From NCBI GenBank assembly GCA_018263005.1, contig JADFDH010000003.1, positions 62,001 through 126,000 of the forward strand: DNA of 64,000 nucleotides, read 5' to 3'. The stretch is from Methanobacterium sp. Lineage in GTDB: Archaea; Methanobacteriota; Methanobacteria; Methanobacteriales; Methanobacteriaceae. Under the pieces are notes generated by a model. The model made no database searches, was not told where the DNA came from, and saw only the letters and a program-made list of their open reading frames with translations. Of this stretch, positions 30,235 through 38,494 are shown piece after piece. A program made the translations under genes and the position numbers. Position 1 is the first letter of the stretch; every line of letters begins with the position of its first letter.

Positions 30235-30885
30235 ATGCGCAAAATAGCAACCCTGTTCGTACTGATGATAACCTTCAGTATGGTATTCGCCGGAGCAGTC
30301 TCAGCAGCAGAAGTAGATACAGTTGTTTTAGATGAAAATGATGATCCTGTTGTTGTAGCGTGTCCTGGAGATGAAGTCATAGTTGATACCTACGTTGAAA
30401 TAAATGAAACAGATGATCCACTTATCGTGCCAGATGTAATCATAGACGTCGACCCTGCAAATGGTCTGTTAATAGATCCTGATAATGCTATGATGACCAC
30501 AGATGGTATAAACTGGATCTTCAACGACGACCCCCTTGAAGGAGGATTCTTCACATGGGACGCTGTTGCCGGAGTAGGAGTATGGACTTTAGGCATAATA
30601 ATGACACCTGATAGCGCTGCTGAATTAATAATACCTGCAGTAGTATCAGCAACCGGACCAATAACCGTCGAGGCAATCTTTGAAGGAAATGTATATGATC
30701 CAGAAACCCAAGAGTTCATTCCAGTAATTGTAGGTGTCGATACATACACTTTCCTATCTGTACCCTGCGGTCCATGCCCACACGGTCAAACCGTGCCCAT
30801 GCAAGCCACTGGTTCCCCATTAGCTGTAGCAGCACTGGGATTACTCAGTATCATAGGTGGAGCAGTCTACGGTAAACTCCGATAA
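30235..30885 (+). CDS. Secreted surface protein with PMQATG C-terminal signal (array copy 2)
   Basis: A 216-residue protein with signal peptide MRKIATLFVLMITFSMVFAG, cleaved near SAA, a beta-rich domain, and the Cys motif VPCGPCPHGQTVPMQATG before the C-terminal helix. An N-terminal Cys in ACPGDEV and the C-terminal C-x2-C might form disulfides. Start chosen at the ATG after GAGGTGA; the longer frame from 30169 reads the leader. From the PCPHG region through the stop and into the 3' untranslated region it is almost identical to copy 3, so the two are recently duplicated or kept alike by gene conversion. Confidence 0.85.
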   Translation: MRKIATLFVLMITFSMVFAGAVSAAEVDTVVLDENDDPVVVACPGDEVIVDTYVEINETDDPLIVPDVIIDVDPANGLLIDPDNAMMTTDGINWIFNDDPLEGGFFTWDAVAGVGVWTLGIIMTPDSAAELIIPAVVSATGPITVEAIFEGNVYDPETQEFIPVIVGVDTYTFLSVPCGPCPHGQTVPMQATGSPLAVAALGLLSIIGGAVYGKLR

Positions 30886-30898
30886 GGAATATTTTAAA

Positions 30899-30935
30899 TT
30901 TTTATTTCTCTTTTTTCTTTTTGGTCTTTTTTTTT
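30899..30935 (+). terminator. T-rich terminator after array copy 2
   Basis: A run of T-rich segments (T5 to T9, with single interruptions) within 50 bases after the stop codon. Confidence 0.6.
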
Positions 30936-31017
30936 AATGCAGTTCTATCTTAATAGTAATATTTTTTACAGATTTCATCACCAAAATGTTATATAGTGAT
31001 TAACAAAATAATATTAC

Positions 31018-31174
31018 GAATGCTTACATCTATAGATGACCATTCAATTTCAATTCAAGAGTGTACAGCAAATATTCTTTAATAGAATAGATTCAGGGCA
31101 ATACAGGTTGCAGGGATATAAACATGCTTGTTTGGCGTTCGATTTATGTAACCAATTTAAAAGAGGTGAAAAGA
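31018..31174 (+). promoter_or_regulatory. Leader of array copy 3 (covarying 5' UTR)
   Basis: GAATGCT at 31018-31024 pairs with GGCGTTC at 31134-31140 through two G-U pairs, so the sequence differs from copy 2 while pairing stays. The ATTCTTTAATAGAAT segment offers a hairpin in place of the copy 2 hairpin. Ribosome site GAGGTGA is conserved. Confidence 0.58.
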
Positions 31175-31813
31175 ATGCGCAAAATAGCAACCCTGTTCGT
31201 ACTGATTATTACCATACTAATGGTCTTCACTGGAGCTGTATCTGCAGCACCAGAAGTAGTAACCGTCGTTTTAGATGAAAATGGCGATAATGCAACTGTA
31301 ACTTGCCCTGGTGATGAAGTAACGGTTGGTGTAGGTGTATCTGCAAATAATACAACTTTAATAGATCCCTTTGTAGCTATAGAAGTTGACCCTTCAACTG
31401 GTCTTGCTGTCGATGCAGATAATGCAAGGATGACCACCGACGGTATTAACTGGATTTTAAACAGTGACCCTGTATTAGGTGGTTTCTTAGTATGGAATCC
31501 TTTAACTAATAGTGGAATATGGGACCTCGGGACTCTTATGTCTGATGATATGCAAGCAGCGCTCATAATACCAGCTATGGTAACGGATATTGGAGAGATA
31601 ACAGTAAACGCAGATTTAATCTCATACGAACCACAATTTAGACAGTACGTAGTCGTTGGTGAAGATTCCTACACCTTCCTATCAGTACCCTGCAGACCAC
31701 CATGCCCACACGGTCAAACCGTGCCCATGCAAGCCACTGGTTCCCCATTAGCTGTAGCAGCACTGGGATTACTCAGTATCATAGGTGGAGCAGTCTACGG
31801 TAAACTCCGATAA
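31175..31813 (+). CDS. Secreted surface protein with PMQATG C-terminal signal (array copy 3)
   Basis: A 212-residue paralog of copy 2: signal peptide MRKIATLFVLIITILMVFTG, Cys in TCPGDEV, the shared MTTDGINWILNSDPVLGGFL block, then VPCRPPCPHG and the C-terminal anchor signal. The first 60 and last 150 bases are nearly the same as in copy 2, while the middle of the protein differs more, as expected if selection or conversion acts on the ends. Role unknown; a surface layer or adhesin component is inference. Confidence 0.85.
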   Translation: MRKIATLFVLIITILMVFTGAVSAAPEVVTVVLDENGDNATVTCPGDEVTVGVGVSANNTTLIDPFVAIEVDPSTGLAVDADNARMTTDGINWILNSDPVLGGFLVWNPLTNSGIWDLGTLMSDDMQAALIIPAMVTDIGEITVNADLISYEPQFRQYVVVGEDSYTFLSVPCRPPCPHGQTVPMQATGSPLAVAALGLLSIIGGAVYGKLR

Positions 31814-31826
31814 GGAATATTTTAAA

Positions 31827-31858
31827 TTTTTATTTCTCTTTTTTTTCTTATTTTCTTT
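31827..31858 (+). terminator. T-rich terminator after array copy 3
   Basis: T-rich stretch with a T8 run starting 14 bases after the stop codon; the first part is shared with copy 2. Confidence 0.6.
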
Positions 31859-31952
31859 AGAATGCTGAAATTTCAGTTATTAATTATTTATCTAAAATCG
31901 TGTCTCTGATTTTAAATAAATAATTATATGTTTATAGACAAAATAATAATAA

Positions 31953-32108
31953 GAATGCTTACATCCAATAGATGATTATTCAATTCTCTAAAGAGTCTCA
32001 GCGAATATTCTACAATAAGGAACATTCAGAACAATAATAGGTTGCAAGGACATAAACTGGTCTAATTCAGCATTCGTATTTCTAACCAATATAAAAGAGG
32101 TGAAAAGA
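31953..32108 (+). promoter_or_regulatory. Leader of array copy 4 (covarying 5' UTR)
   Basis: GAATGCT at 31953-31959 pairs fully with AGCATTC at 32069-32075; the last pair is U-A where copy 2 has C-G. GAATATTC and GGAACATTC form the inner hairpin. A TATA-like TAATTATATG (31921-31930) lies about 25 bases upstream. Confidence 0.6.
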
Positions 32109-32753
32109 ATGCGAAAACTAGCAACTATGTTTGTTATTTTGGTCAGCTTTGGATTATTATTTGCTGGTGCTGTATCTGCCCAAGAACCTGCCTCAGTGGA
32201 AGTTGCTGTGACAGATGAAAATGGTGAACCAGTAGATGTAACATGTGTCGGTGATGAAGTAGTTTTAGAAGCTAATGCTACGTCAGAAACGATTTTACCA
32301 GACCCCGCTGTTATTATAACGGTTGATCCGGAGACTGGTCTAGCGTTTGATGATGCAAATGCTGTGATGATCTTCAACGGAATTCCATATGTAAATGATC
32401 CTAAAGACCCATTTTTCTATCCCAGTGAAATGTTCCCAGGTTCATGGGTTTGGTGGGTCGGTTGGGTAGATGACATGGACCCAAATGACTTTGCTCAACT
32501 ATTCGTACCAGCACTGGTTACTGACACCGGAGAGATAACCGTAACCGGAGATTTATATATCTGGCCAGAACAGATGTTAGAACCTATTTTAATAGACACA
32601 GACAGTTACACCTTCCTATCAGTACCATGCCCCTGTCCACATCCACCATGCGGTGCCACCGTGCCTATGCAAGCTACTGGTTCTCCATTAGCAATGGCTG
32701 CGCTGGGATTACTCAGCATAATTGGCGGAGCAGTCTACGGTAAACTCCGATAA
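32109..32753 (+). CDS. Secreted surface protein with PMQATG C-terminal signal (array copy 4)
   Basis: A 214-residue paralog with signal peptide MRKLATMFVILVSFGLLFAG, N-terminal Cys in VTCVGDEVV, a Trp- and Pro-rich centre (PGSWVWWVGWVDDMDPNDFA), then VPCPCPHPPCGATVPMQATG and the anchor helix. It pairs with copy 5 in sharing the QEPA mature N terminus, the DPNDFAQL block and the PCPCPHPPCG cluster, so copies 4 and 5 form one subgroup and 2 and 3 another. Start fixed by GAGGTGA; the preceding GTG belongs to that site. Confidence 0.85.
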   Translation: MRKLATMFVILVSFGLLFAGAVSAQEPASVEVAVTDENGEPVDVTCVGDEVVLEANATSETILPDPAVIITVDPETGLAFDDANAVMIFNGIPYVNDPKDPFFYPSEMFPGSWVWWVGWVDDMDPNDFAQLFVPALVTDTGEITVTGDLYIWPEQMLEPILIDTDSYTFLSVPCPCPHPPCGATVPMQATGSPLAMAALGLLSIIGGAVYGKLR

Positions 32754-32758
32754 ACCCT

Positions 32759-32790
32759 ATTTTCTTTATTTTTCTTTTTCTATTTTTTCT
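32759..32790 (+). terminator. T-rich terminator after array copy 4
   Basis: Repeated T3 to T6 runs within 40 bases after the stop codon. Confidence 0.55.
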
Positions 32791-32889
32791 TAACCCCAAT
32801 TAAAAATAAATTGCTTTTAGATCATTTTTTTTATAGTTTACTAATTTTCAAAAAATTATTATAATTAGATTGTATATAATTAATACTAA

Positions 32890-33047
32890 GAATGCTTACA
32901 CCCAATAGATGATTATTCAATTCTCTAAAGAGTATCAGTGAATATTCTACTATAAGGAACATTCAGTATTAATACAGGTTGCAAGGACATAAACTGGTTT
33001 AATTCAGCATTCGAATTAAGTAACCAAATTTAAAAGAGGTGAAAAGA
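32890..33047 (+). promoter_or_regulatory. Leader of array copy 5 (covarying 5' UTR)
   Basis: GAATGCT at 32890-32896 pairs with AGCATTC at 33006-33012. The inner GAATATTC/GGAACATTC hairpin, the GGTTGCAAGGACATAAACTGG block and GAGGTGA are all kept, and this leader is nearly identical to that of copy 4. Confidence 0.6.
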
Positions 33048-33695
33048 ATGCGAAAACTAGCAACCATGTTAGTTCTAATGTTAACCTTAGGTATGGTATT
33101 CTCCGGAGCAGCTTCCGCACAGGAACCAGCGGGTACTGTGGATGTAGCAGTGCTTGATGAAAATGGAGACTCTGTCGAGGTAGCTTGTCTTGGAGAAGAA
33201 GTTGTAATAGAAGCTAATGCAACACCTGATGGAGAATTCATTGATCCCACAATCGTATCTTTAAATATAGATCCGGATACAGGCATGGAATTAGTGCCTG
33301 AAGATGCTGTGATGTTCTTCAACGGTGTGATGTTCGAGAACGATGACCCCATTTTTGGTGGATTCTTTGCATGGAACGATGTTGTAGAAGCATGGCTATG
33401 GGATATTGGATTTATGGACCCTAACGACTTCGCTCAGCTATACGTACCTGCCATTGTAACTGATGTTGGACCTATAACTGTAGATGCTGGCTTATGGACT
33501 TTAGATGGCCCATTCCCAGAAGGTCTGGTTTTACTGGATATTGACAGCTATACTTTCCTATCAGTACCCTGCCCATGTCCACATCCACCATGCGGTGCCA
33601 CCGTACCTATGCAGGCCACCGGTTCCCCATTAGCCTTAGCAGCGCTGGGATTACTCAGCATAATCGGCGGAGCAGTCTACGGTAAACTCCGATAA
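33048..33695 (+). CDS. Secreted surface protein with PMQATG C-terminal signal (array copy 5)
   Basis: A 215-residue paralog, closest to copy 4. Signal peptide MRKLATMLVLMLTLGMVFSG, N-terminal Cys in VACLGEEV, central DPIFGGFFAWNDVVEAWLWD and MDPNDFAQLYVP, then the Cys cluster and anchor helix ending YGKLR. The mature protein is acidic, as in its paralogs. It is the last member of the array; dapL follows on the same strand with its own ribosome site. Confidence 0.85.
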   Translation: MRKLATMLVLMLTLGMVFSGAASAQEPAGTVDVAVLDENGDSVEVACLGEEVVIEANATPDGEFIDPTIVSLNIDPDTGMELVPEDAVMFFNGVMFENDDPIFGGFFAWNDVVEAWLWDIGFMDPNDFAQLYVPAIVTDVGPITVDAGLWTLDGPFPEGLVLLDIDSYTFLSVPCPCPHPPCGATVPMQATGSPLALAALGLLSIIGGAVYGKLR

Positions 33696-33704
33696 AAAAT
33701 TTAT

Positions 33705-33727
33705 TTTTTAATTTTTTTTCTCTTTTT
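33705..33727 (+). terminator. T-rich terminator after array copy 5
   Basis: T6 and T8 runs begin 10 bases after the stop codon and separate the array from dapL. Confidence 0.55.
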
Positions 33728-33816
33728 AAAATCCTTATTTTATTTTAAACATATTTTAAATATTATCAAAAGAAGATCATTTTCTTATAAAGACATTTTC
33801 TTAGGAGTTTAATATT

Positions 33817-35052
33817 ATGTCAGTTAAAATCAATGAAAACTATCTATTACTCAAAAGCAATTATATCTTCGCTGAGATAGGTCAGCGTGTTGATAATTAT
33901 AGTAATGAAAATCCGCAGGCTAATATTATTCGGATGGGTATTGGTGATGTTACCCGGCCACTTCCTCAGGCGGTGGTTCAGGCATTTAAAAGAGCTGTTT
34001 TGGAGATGGGTGATGCAGAGAAATTCCATGGTTACGGTCCGGAGCAGGGTTATGATTTCCTGATCCAGGATATTATAGATAAAGACTACGCTCCTAAAGG
34101 TATTAATCTGGGAGAGCATGAAATATTCATTAGCGACGGTGCGAAATGTGATACCGGTAATATACAGGAAATTTTCGCCCTTAATAATACGGTTGCTGTG
34201 ACTGACCCTGTTTATCCGGTATATGTGGATAGTAATGTTATGGCAGGCAGAACAGGAGCTATGAGTGATGATGGCCAGTATAAGAACATGGTTTACCTCC
34301 CCTGTATTGAGGAAAACGGATTCATACCCGAATTACCAGAGGAAGATGTGGATCTTATTTATCTCTGTTATCCGAACAATCCCACTGGAACTACCTTAAG
34401 CAAAGAACAGTTGAAGGAATGGGTTGATTATGCCCGGGACCATAAATCTATCATCCTATTTGACGCGGCTTATGAGTCTTATATCATGGAGGACCACATC
34501 CCCCGAAGTATATATGAAATTGAAGGTGCACGTGAAGTGGCCATTGAATTTAGAAGTTTTTCAAAAAACGCCAGTTTCACCGGAACACGCTGCGCATTTA
34601 CCATAGTGCCTGAAGAGTTGAATGGGTATGATTCCCAGGGACAGGCCATTGATTTGAATCATCTGTGGACTCGCAGGCAGACAACTAAATTCAACGGAGT
34701 GTCCTACCCGGTTCAAATCGCTGCCCAGGCTGTTTACTCTAAGGAGGGTCAGGAGGAAATAAATAAATCAATCAAATATTATATGAAGAACGCCCGTATC
34801 ATACTGGAAAATATAAAAAAGATATGTTTAAGAGCTTATGGTGGAATAAACTCTCCTTATATTTGGATAAAAACCCCAGAAGGAATGGATTCCTGGCAAT
34901 TTTTCGATACTTTACTCCATAAGGCTCATATCGTAGGGACACCTGGTGTGGGTTTCGGACCAAGTGGAGAGGGTTATTTCAGATTAACCGCGTTTAACAC
35001 CCTGAAAAATACAGAGGAAGCTATGGAACGCCTTTCAAAGCTTACATTGTAA
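33817..35052 (+). CDS. dapL: LL-diaminopimelate aminotransferase
   Basis: A 411-residue class I PLP aminotransferase that converts tetrahydrodipicolinate and glutamate into LL-diaminopimelate for lysine synthesis. The DapL pattern is strong: [76 protein letters not shown] and the PLP lysine in [17 protein letters not shown]. Length is normal. It is preceded by GGAG 11 bases before the ATG. Methanobacteriales use this pathway; no other lysine gene is adjacent. Confidence 0.96.
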   Translation: MSVKINENYLLLKSNYIFAEIGQRVDNYSNENPQANIIRMGIGDVTRPLPQAVVQAFKRAVLEMGDAEKFHGYGPEQGYDFLIQDIIDKDYAPKGINLGEHEIFISDGAKCDTGNIQEIFALNNTVAVTDPVYPVYVDSNVMAGRTGAMSDDGQYKNMVYLPCIEENGFIPELPEEDVDLIYLCYPNNPTGTTLSKEQLKEWVDYARDHKSIILFDAAYESYIMEDHIPRSIYEIEGAREVAIEFRSFSKNASFTGTRCAFTIVPEELNGYDSQGQAIDLNHLWTRRQTTKFNGVSYPVQIAAQAVYSKEGQEEINKSIKYYMKNARIILENIKKICLRAYGGINSPYIWIKTPEGMDSWQFFDTLLHKAHIVGTPGVGFGPSGEGYFRLTAFNTLKNTEEAMERLSKLTL

Positions 35053-35147
35053 GCTTTATATATTTTTTTATACTTCATAAAGTAAAAACCTTTTAAGACT
35101 TTTTATTTTCAACTATACTTTATCTGTAACAATTTTTAAATTACTTT

Positions 35148-36182
35148 TTAGATTATATTTATCGGCACATTATTTTTTTTACAGATCTCAATAATCGATT
35201 GAGATGATAAGAAAACGCTTCTTTTTGAATCACTTAATAATTTTAGCTTTGATGTTCGGTTAATATTATATATAACTAACCCTAAAATTTTATTTTCACC
35301 ATTCACGACAGGCCCACCACTATAACCTTCTGATACCTGAGCCGTGGTCTGGTAATATATTATTCCCTGGTTATGGGATAATTCTGATATGAAAAAACCA
35401 GTTGCTGAGGATGGATTAAATTCTGATATGGTTCTTTGAATGTTTTGGTTTTCACTAGCAGGGTAACCGTAAATTCTTATATTTTCCCGATACTGTGGTT
35501 TCTTGAAACTCACCGGTATTGATGGCAGATCACGAGCATCAACTTTCAAAAGAGCAATATCCTCATCTTCACTGGCATCTCCAACATCCACTAACTGAGC
35601 ATCCATGAAATCTGTTATTGAAGGTCTGCTTACTTTGATCACTTGTTTATATGAGCTTACATTCAAAAGTTTGCGCTGAGTTAATAGGTCTATTAACTTA
35701 GTTAGACTAGAATTTTCTCTCTCCTGGATATTATCTATAGTTATGGTACTGCCGGTTAATGCTTCACTTATTTGGGGATATTGCTGGATATAACTACTCA
35801 CCGCTGCTTCTGCTACATAGAATTTTATATCATCATCGGTCATCTTCTTAAGTTGCTTCTCGGATTTCAGTGTTCTGGGATCTCCTATTACATGAAATGC
35901 GGTGATAATATAACCATTATTTGTTACTATAACCCCTGATCCACTGTCCAGCGGATAGAAATCAACGTTCATCTTCACGGTTTGATTAAGTGTGGGATCG
36001 GTCATGGTAACTACACCAGAAACCCCGTTCTGTATGTATACTGTTGAATTTGCTGATTGATTGGAATAATCAACTGGCTGGGATAATAATGTAGTGCCTA
36101 ATATGTTCTCAGTGATGAATATCCCTGAGATGATAATTAAAACCAGTAATGATAAAAATATTACCCTCTTTACCCATCTCAT
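35148..36182 (-). CDS. Membrane-anchored trypsin-like serine protease
   Basis: A 344-residue protein with an N-terminal signal anchor (about 8-30) and an outside S1-type domain. The apparent triad is H97 (YIITAFHVIG), D208 (DEDIALLKVD) and S288 (EGYSGGPVV). About 100 extra residues (roughly 100-200, mostly helical) lie between His and Asp, unlike DegP, and there is no PDZ domain. ATG at 36182 is set by AGGTGA seven bases upstream. It could be a surface quality-control or maturation protease; neighbours encode many secreted proteins, but no direct link is visible. Confidence 0.82.
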   Translation of the reverse strand: MRWVKRVIFLSLLVLIIISGIFITENILGTTLLSQPVDYSNQSANSTVYIQNGVSGVVTMTDPTLNQTVKMNVDFYPLDSGSGVIVTNNGYIITAFHVIGDPRTLKSEKQLKKMTDDDIKFYVAEAAVSSYIQQYPQISEALTGSTITIDNIQERENSSLTKLIDLLTQRKLLNVSSYKQVIKVSRPSITDFMDAQLVDVGDASEDEDIALLKVDARDLPSIPVSFKKPQYRENIRIYGYPASENQNIQRTISEFNPSSATGFFISELSHNQGIIYYQTTAQVSEGYSGGPVVNGENKILGLVIYNINRTSKLKLLSDSKRSVFLSSQSIIEICKKNNVPINII

Positions 36183-36378
36183 CAAATAGTCACCTTTTCT
36201 ATATAATACTGGTTAAATTCATTAATTTTTAAATTTATTCTTATTTAACCTATTAATTACTAGGTTCATCTATTAAACCTATTGATAACTAGGGAGTTGT
36301 GATTTTTAACATAATCAGAAAAATGAATAATGTTATTCGAAAATATTTGAGGGATTAAATCCCTTTAAAAAAAATATT

Positions 36379-36879
36379 TTATTTTCCTGCTGCAACATTA
36401 TCGGATGCTTTTATGGTTATTGAGTTATCTGTTGAATTCTGCAGGGCTATGCTGAAACCGGGTTCAGCACCAATTACTATGGTTTCTTTACCATTTTCTT
36501 TGGTCTTATTTAAAAGGGGTAAAAAATCTGCATTACGGGTCATCAATGCAATTATATCTATATTTGGATTGTAAATTAATTCCATAGCTTCCATAGCCAG
36601 GTGTACATCGGTATCTCCTGCTACGACGATGGGTGTAAAACCCTGATTTACAATGGCCTCTATAAGTTTATCTGAGGCAAACTGGTTCAGGAGCACCTTT
36701 CCAACTCTCATTTTCCCGTATTTTGACATTAATTCTCTTATTGACTCCAGATCAAGATTGAACTCTTTACGGAGCATATTAGGACCGTCAACAAGTAATC
36801 CTATATTTTTTTTCACGGATTCCCTTCGTTTAAGTGGAAGATAATCCTTTAAAGAGCTACGTTTATTCGAATCTACCAT
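36379..36879 (-). CDS. NYN domain protein, TIGR00288 family
   Basis: A 166-residue member of the archaeal NYN (PIN-like) family TIGR00288. Acidic metal-binding candidates occur in [27 protein letters not shown] and [12 protein letters not shown], as expected for a PIN-like nuclease. The family is conserved in methanogens; RNA cleavage is plausible but unproven. The short basic N terminus (KRRESVKK) may bind nucleic acid. A GGAGGAATTG ribosome site precedes the ATG. Confidence 0.87.
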   Translation of the reverse strand: MVDSNKRSSLKDYLPLKRRESVKKNIGLLVDGPNMLRKEFNLDLESIRELMSKYGKMRVGKVLLNQFASDKLIEAIVNQGFTPIVVAGDTDVHLAMEAMELIYNPNIDIIALMTRNADFLPLLNKTKENGKETIVIGAEPGFSIALQNSTDNSITIKASDNVAAGK

Positions 36880-37241
36880 TCAATTCCTCCGTATTCGTAT
36901 TGAGCATATATTTGTAATTTTTATATCTTTAGAGTAAAAGATTGGTTAGTTTATTAAATCTTTAACTTAAAATAGGTATGCCAGATTTATACCCAAATCA
37001 TTTTAATAAAAATATTCTCATTTTTTTTATGTAAAAAAAAGATTTAATAAACCAGTTTTTTATGAGGGAATATCTATGTTTGGAGAGGATTACCTAGGGG
37101 AATATTTTCCCGCCTAAAATAATGATGGTGTTTCTTTAAGATTTTATATGCAAAAAGGGGGATCCCTCAATGTTCAATTGCACCCTGAGAAAACTGGTTT
37201 ATTATCAGGGTCAGATGTTTATTTCCTGGAAATTTACTGCG
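36880..37241. other. Intergenic region without a visible gene
   Basis: About 360 AT-rich bases between two minus-strand genes. T-rich runs at 37020-37030 may include the Hsp20 terminator on the opposite strand. GGGGGATCCCTC at about 37156-37167 is a short palindrome (GGGATCCC). No open frame of worth. Confidence 0.4.
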
Positions 37242-37694
37242 TTATTTTATTTCAACTTTAACGCTTTCTTCTTTTTCCAGTTTTGGAACTTCTACGATTA
37301 ACACATCGTTTTCAAATCGTGCGTCTGCTTCTTCTGGAATCACTTTTTTTGGGAATCTCACTGTTCTTCTCATGTAACCACTTTTTTGGTCATGGATGGT
37401 TATGTAACTTCCCTGTTCGACTTCACTGGTTATGTCGAATTTGGCCTTGATTCTCATCCTTTTTTCTGTAACCTGCAGGTCTATGTCCTGTTTATCAATA
37501 CCGGGTAAATCTACGTGTACTATTATGCTGTCGTCGGTTTCAATAATATCCTTTCCAGGTACAAAAGTGTAGTCTACAATTGATTTTTCAATGTCGTAGC
37601 GGATGTTGTCTATGGTATTCGCTGTGTCTTCCAACATCTTCTCAACTAAACCTTTCCTATCTAAAATAGTCCTATTCCTTCTATTTCTTCTCAT
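37242..37694 (-). CDS. hsp20: Hsp20/alpha-crystallin family small heat shock protein
   Basis: About 150 residues. The alpha-crystallin domain spans about 55-150, with [31 protein letters not shown] and the C-terminal [14 protein letters not shown]. It forms oligomers that hold unfolding proteins. The true start is the ATG at 37694 ([10 protein letters not shown]) because GAGGCGAG sits just before it; the longer hydrophobic N terminus of the frame from 37772 is promoter sequence. A basic Arg/Asn-rich N terminus is seen. On its promoter side TTATATATAA is followed by GTTAGGTAAC (37725-37734), a palindrome-like site at the position expected for an archaeal heat-shock repressor. Confidence 0.92.
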   Translation of the reverse strand: MRRNRRNRTILDRKGLVEKMLEDTANTIDNIRYDIEKSIVDYTFVPGKDIIETDDSIIVHVDLPGIDKQDIDLQVTEKRMRIKAKFDITSEVEQGSYITIHDQKSGYMRRTVRFPKKVIPEEADARFENDVLIVEVPKLEKEESVKVEIK

Positions 37695-37724
37695 TTTTCT
37701 CGCCTCATTATTTGAGTCATTTAT

Positions 37725-37748
37725 TATGTTACCTAACAAGTTATATAT
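37725..37748 (-). promoter_or_regulatory. Hsp20 promoter with palindromic site next to the TATA box
   Basis: On the minus strand a TATA-like TTATATATAA (about 37739-37748) is followed by GTTAGGTAAC (37725-37734), arms GTTA/TAAC. Heat-shock regulators of archaea (Phr, HSR1 type) bind such sites next to the TATA box and block polymerase. The regulator itself is not in the window. Confidence 0.45.
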
Positions 37749-37867
37749 AATTATCGAAACTAGGAAAAGCATGAAATAAATTCTTTAAGATTAAAAATAA
37801 AGAAAAAATAGTCATTTTATATAATAGAATTCTAATGATGATTTTAAAAATCCCGATATAATAATGA

Positions 37868-38040
37868 TTTTATGAAAATGAATTATCTGTCCAGTACTGC
37901 AAATAAATTATTATGAAAATGAATTATTTATCCAGTACAATGATAATGAAAATTATGTTAATGAATCATCTATCTAGTACACTGCAAATAAATAATTATG
38001 TTAATGAATTATCTATCCAGTACACTGCAAATGAATTTTA
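37868..38040. repeat. Four degenerate tandem repeats of about 43 bp derived from a gene 3' end
   Basis: Four copies built on ATTATGTTAATGAATTATCT plus ATCCAGTACACTGCAAATAA. The last copy forms the final nine codons and stop of the minus-strand membrane gene (KFICSVLDR), so the other three are duplicated 3' ends of that gene. Confidence 0.7.
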
Positions 38041-38452
38041 TAATATGAACTACCAGTGATATGAAACTTCCTATTATGAAAATTAGTAAAATAAATTTAA
38101 CTAAGTACTCCATGATTAGGTTATTGATTATAAAGGGGAATACAGAGAATAAGGTGTAAGCGGTTTCCAGTCCCAGTAGATCTACCGGTATTAACAGTAG
38201 GTTACGGAACCATCCTTTAGAATAGAAGATGAACAGGAAGTTAACCACGATGGCAGTTATTAAAAATATGTTTAAAATCCATAATACCTGTAAAAAAGAA
38301 TTATCTATGAAGCTTAGATTCCAGTTTAGGAGATTGTTAGCTATATAAAGGATGACCAGGTTAGCTATTACTGCGGCGATGAACTGTGATTTTTGAGGCT
38401 TCTTCTTATCCCTAAACAGATCCTTAACTTTAGAATCAGAATTACCTTCTTT
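38009..38452 (-). CDS. Four-helix membrane protein
   Basis: About 147 residues: a charged N terminus (MKEGNSDSKVKDLFRDKKKP) followed by four hydrophobic helices. No family known to me. The ATG at 38452 is preferred because an AAGGGGG motif lies upstream of it and the extension from 38485 is itself the ribosome-site region. It follows the response regulator gene closely (43 bases), so co-transcription with it is likely. Its last codons are part of a tandem repeat. Confidence 0.65.
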   Translation of the reverse strand, partial: KEGNSDSKVKDLFRDKKKPQKSQFIAAVIANLVILYIANNLLNWNLSFIDNSFLQVLWILNIFLITAIVVNFLFIFYSKGWFRNLLLIPVDLLGLETAYTLFSVFPFIINNLIMEYLVKFILLIFIIGSFISLVVHIIKFICSVLDR

Positions 38453-38494
38453 CATAATAAAATAAAACCCCCTTAAAATAATCATTTAATTAAT

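Noticed and set aside
31036..31278. 80-codon frame through the leader and start of array copy 3
   Set aside because: It crosses the real start and reads the leader out of frame.
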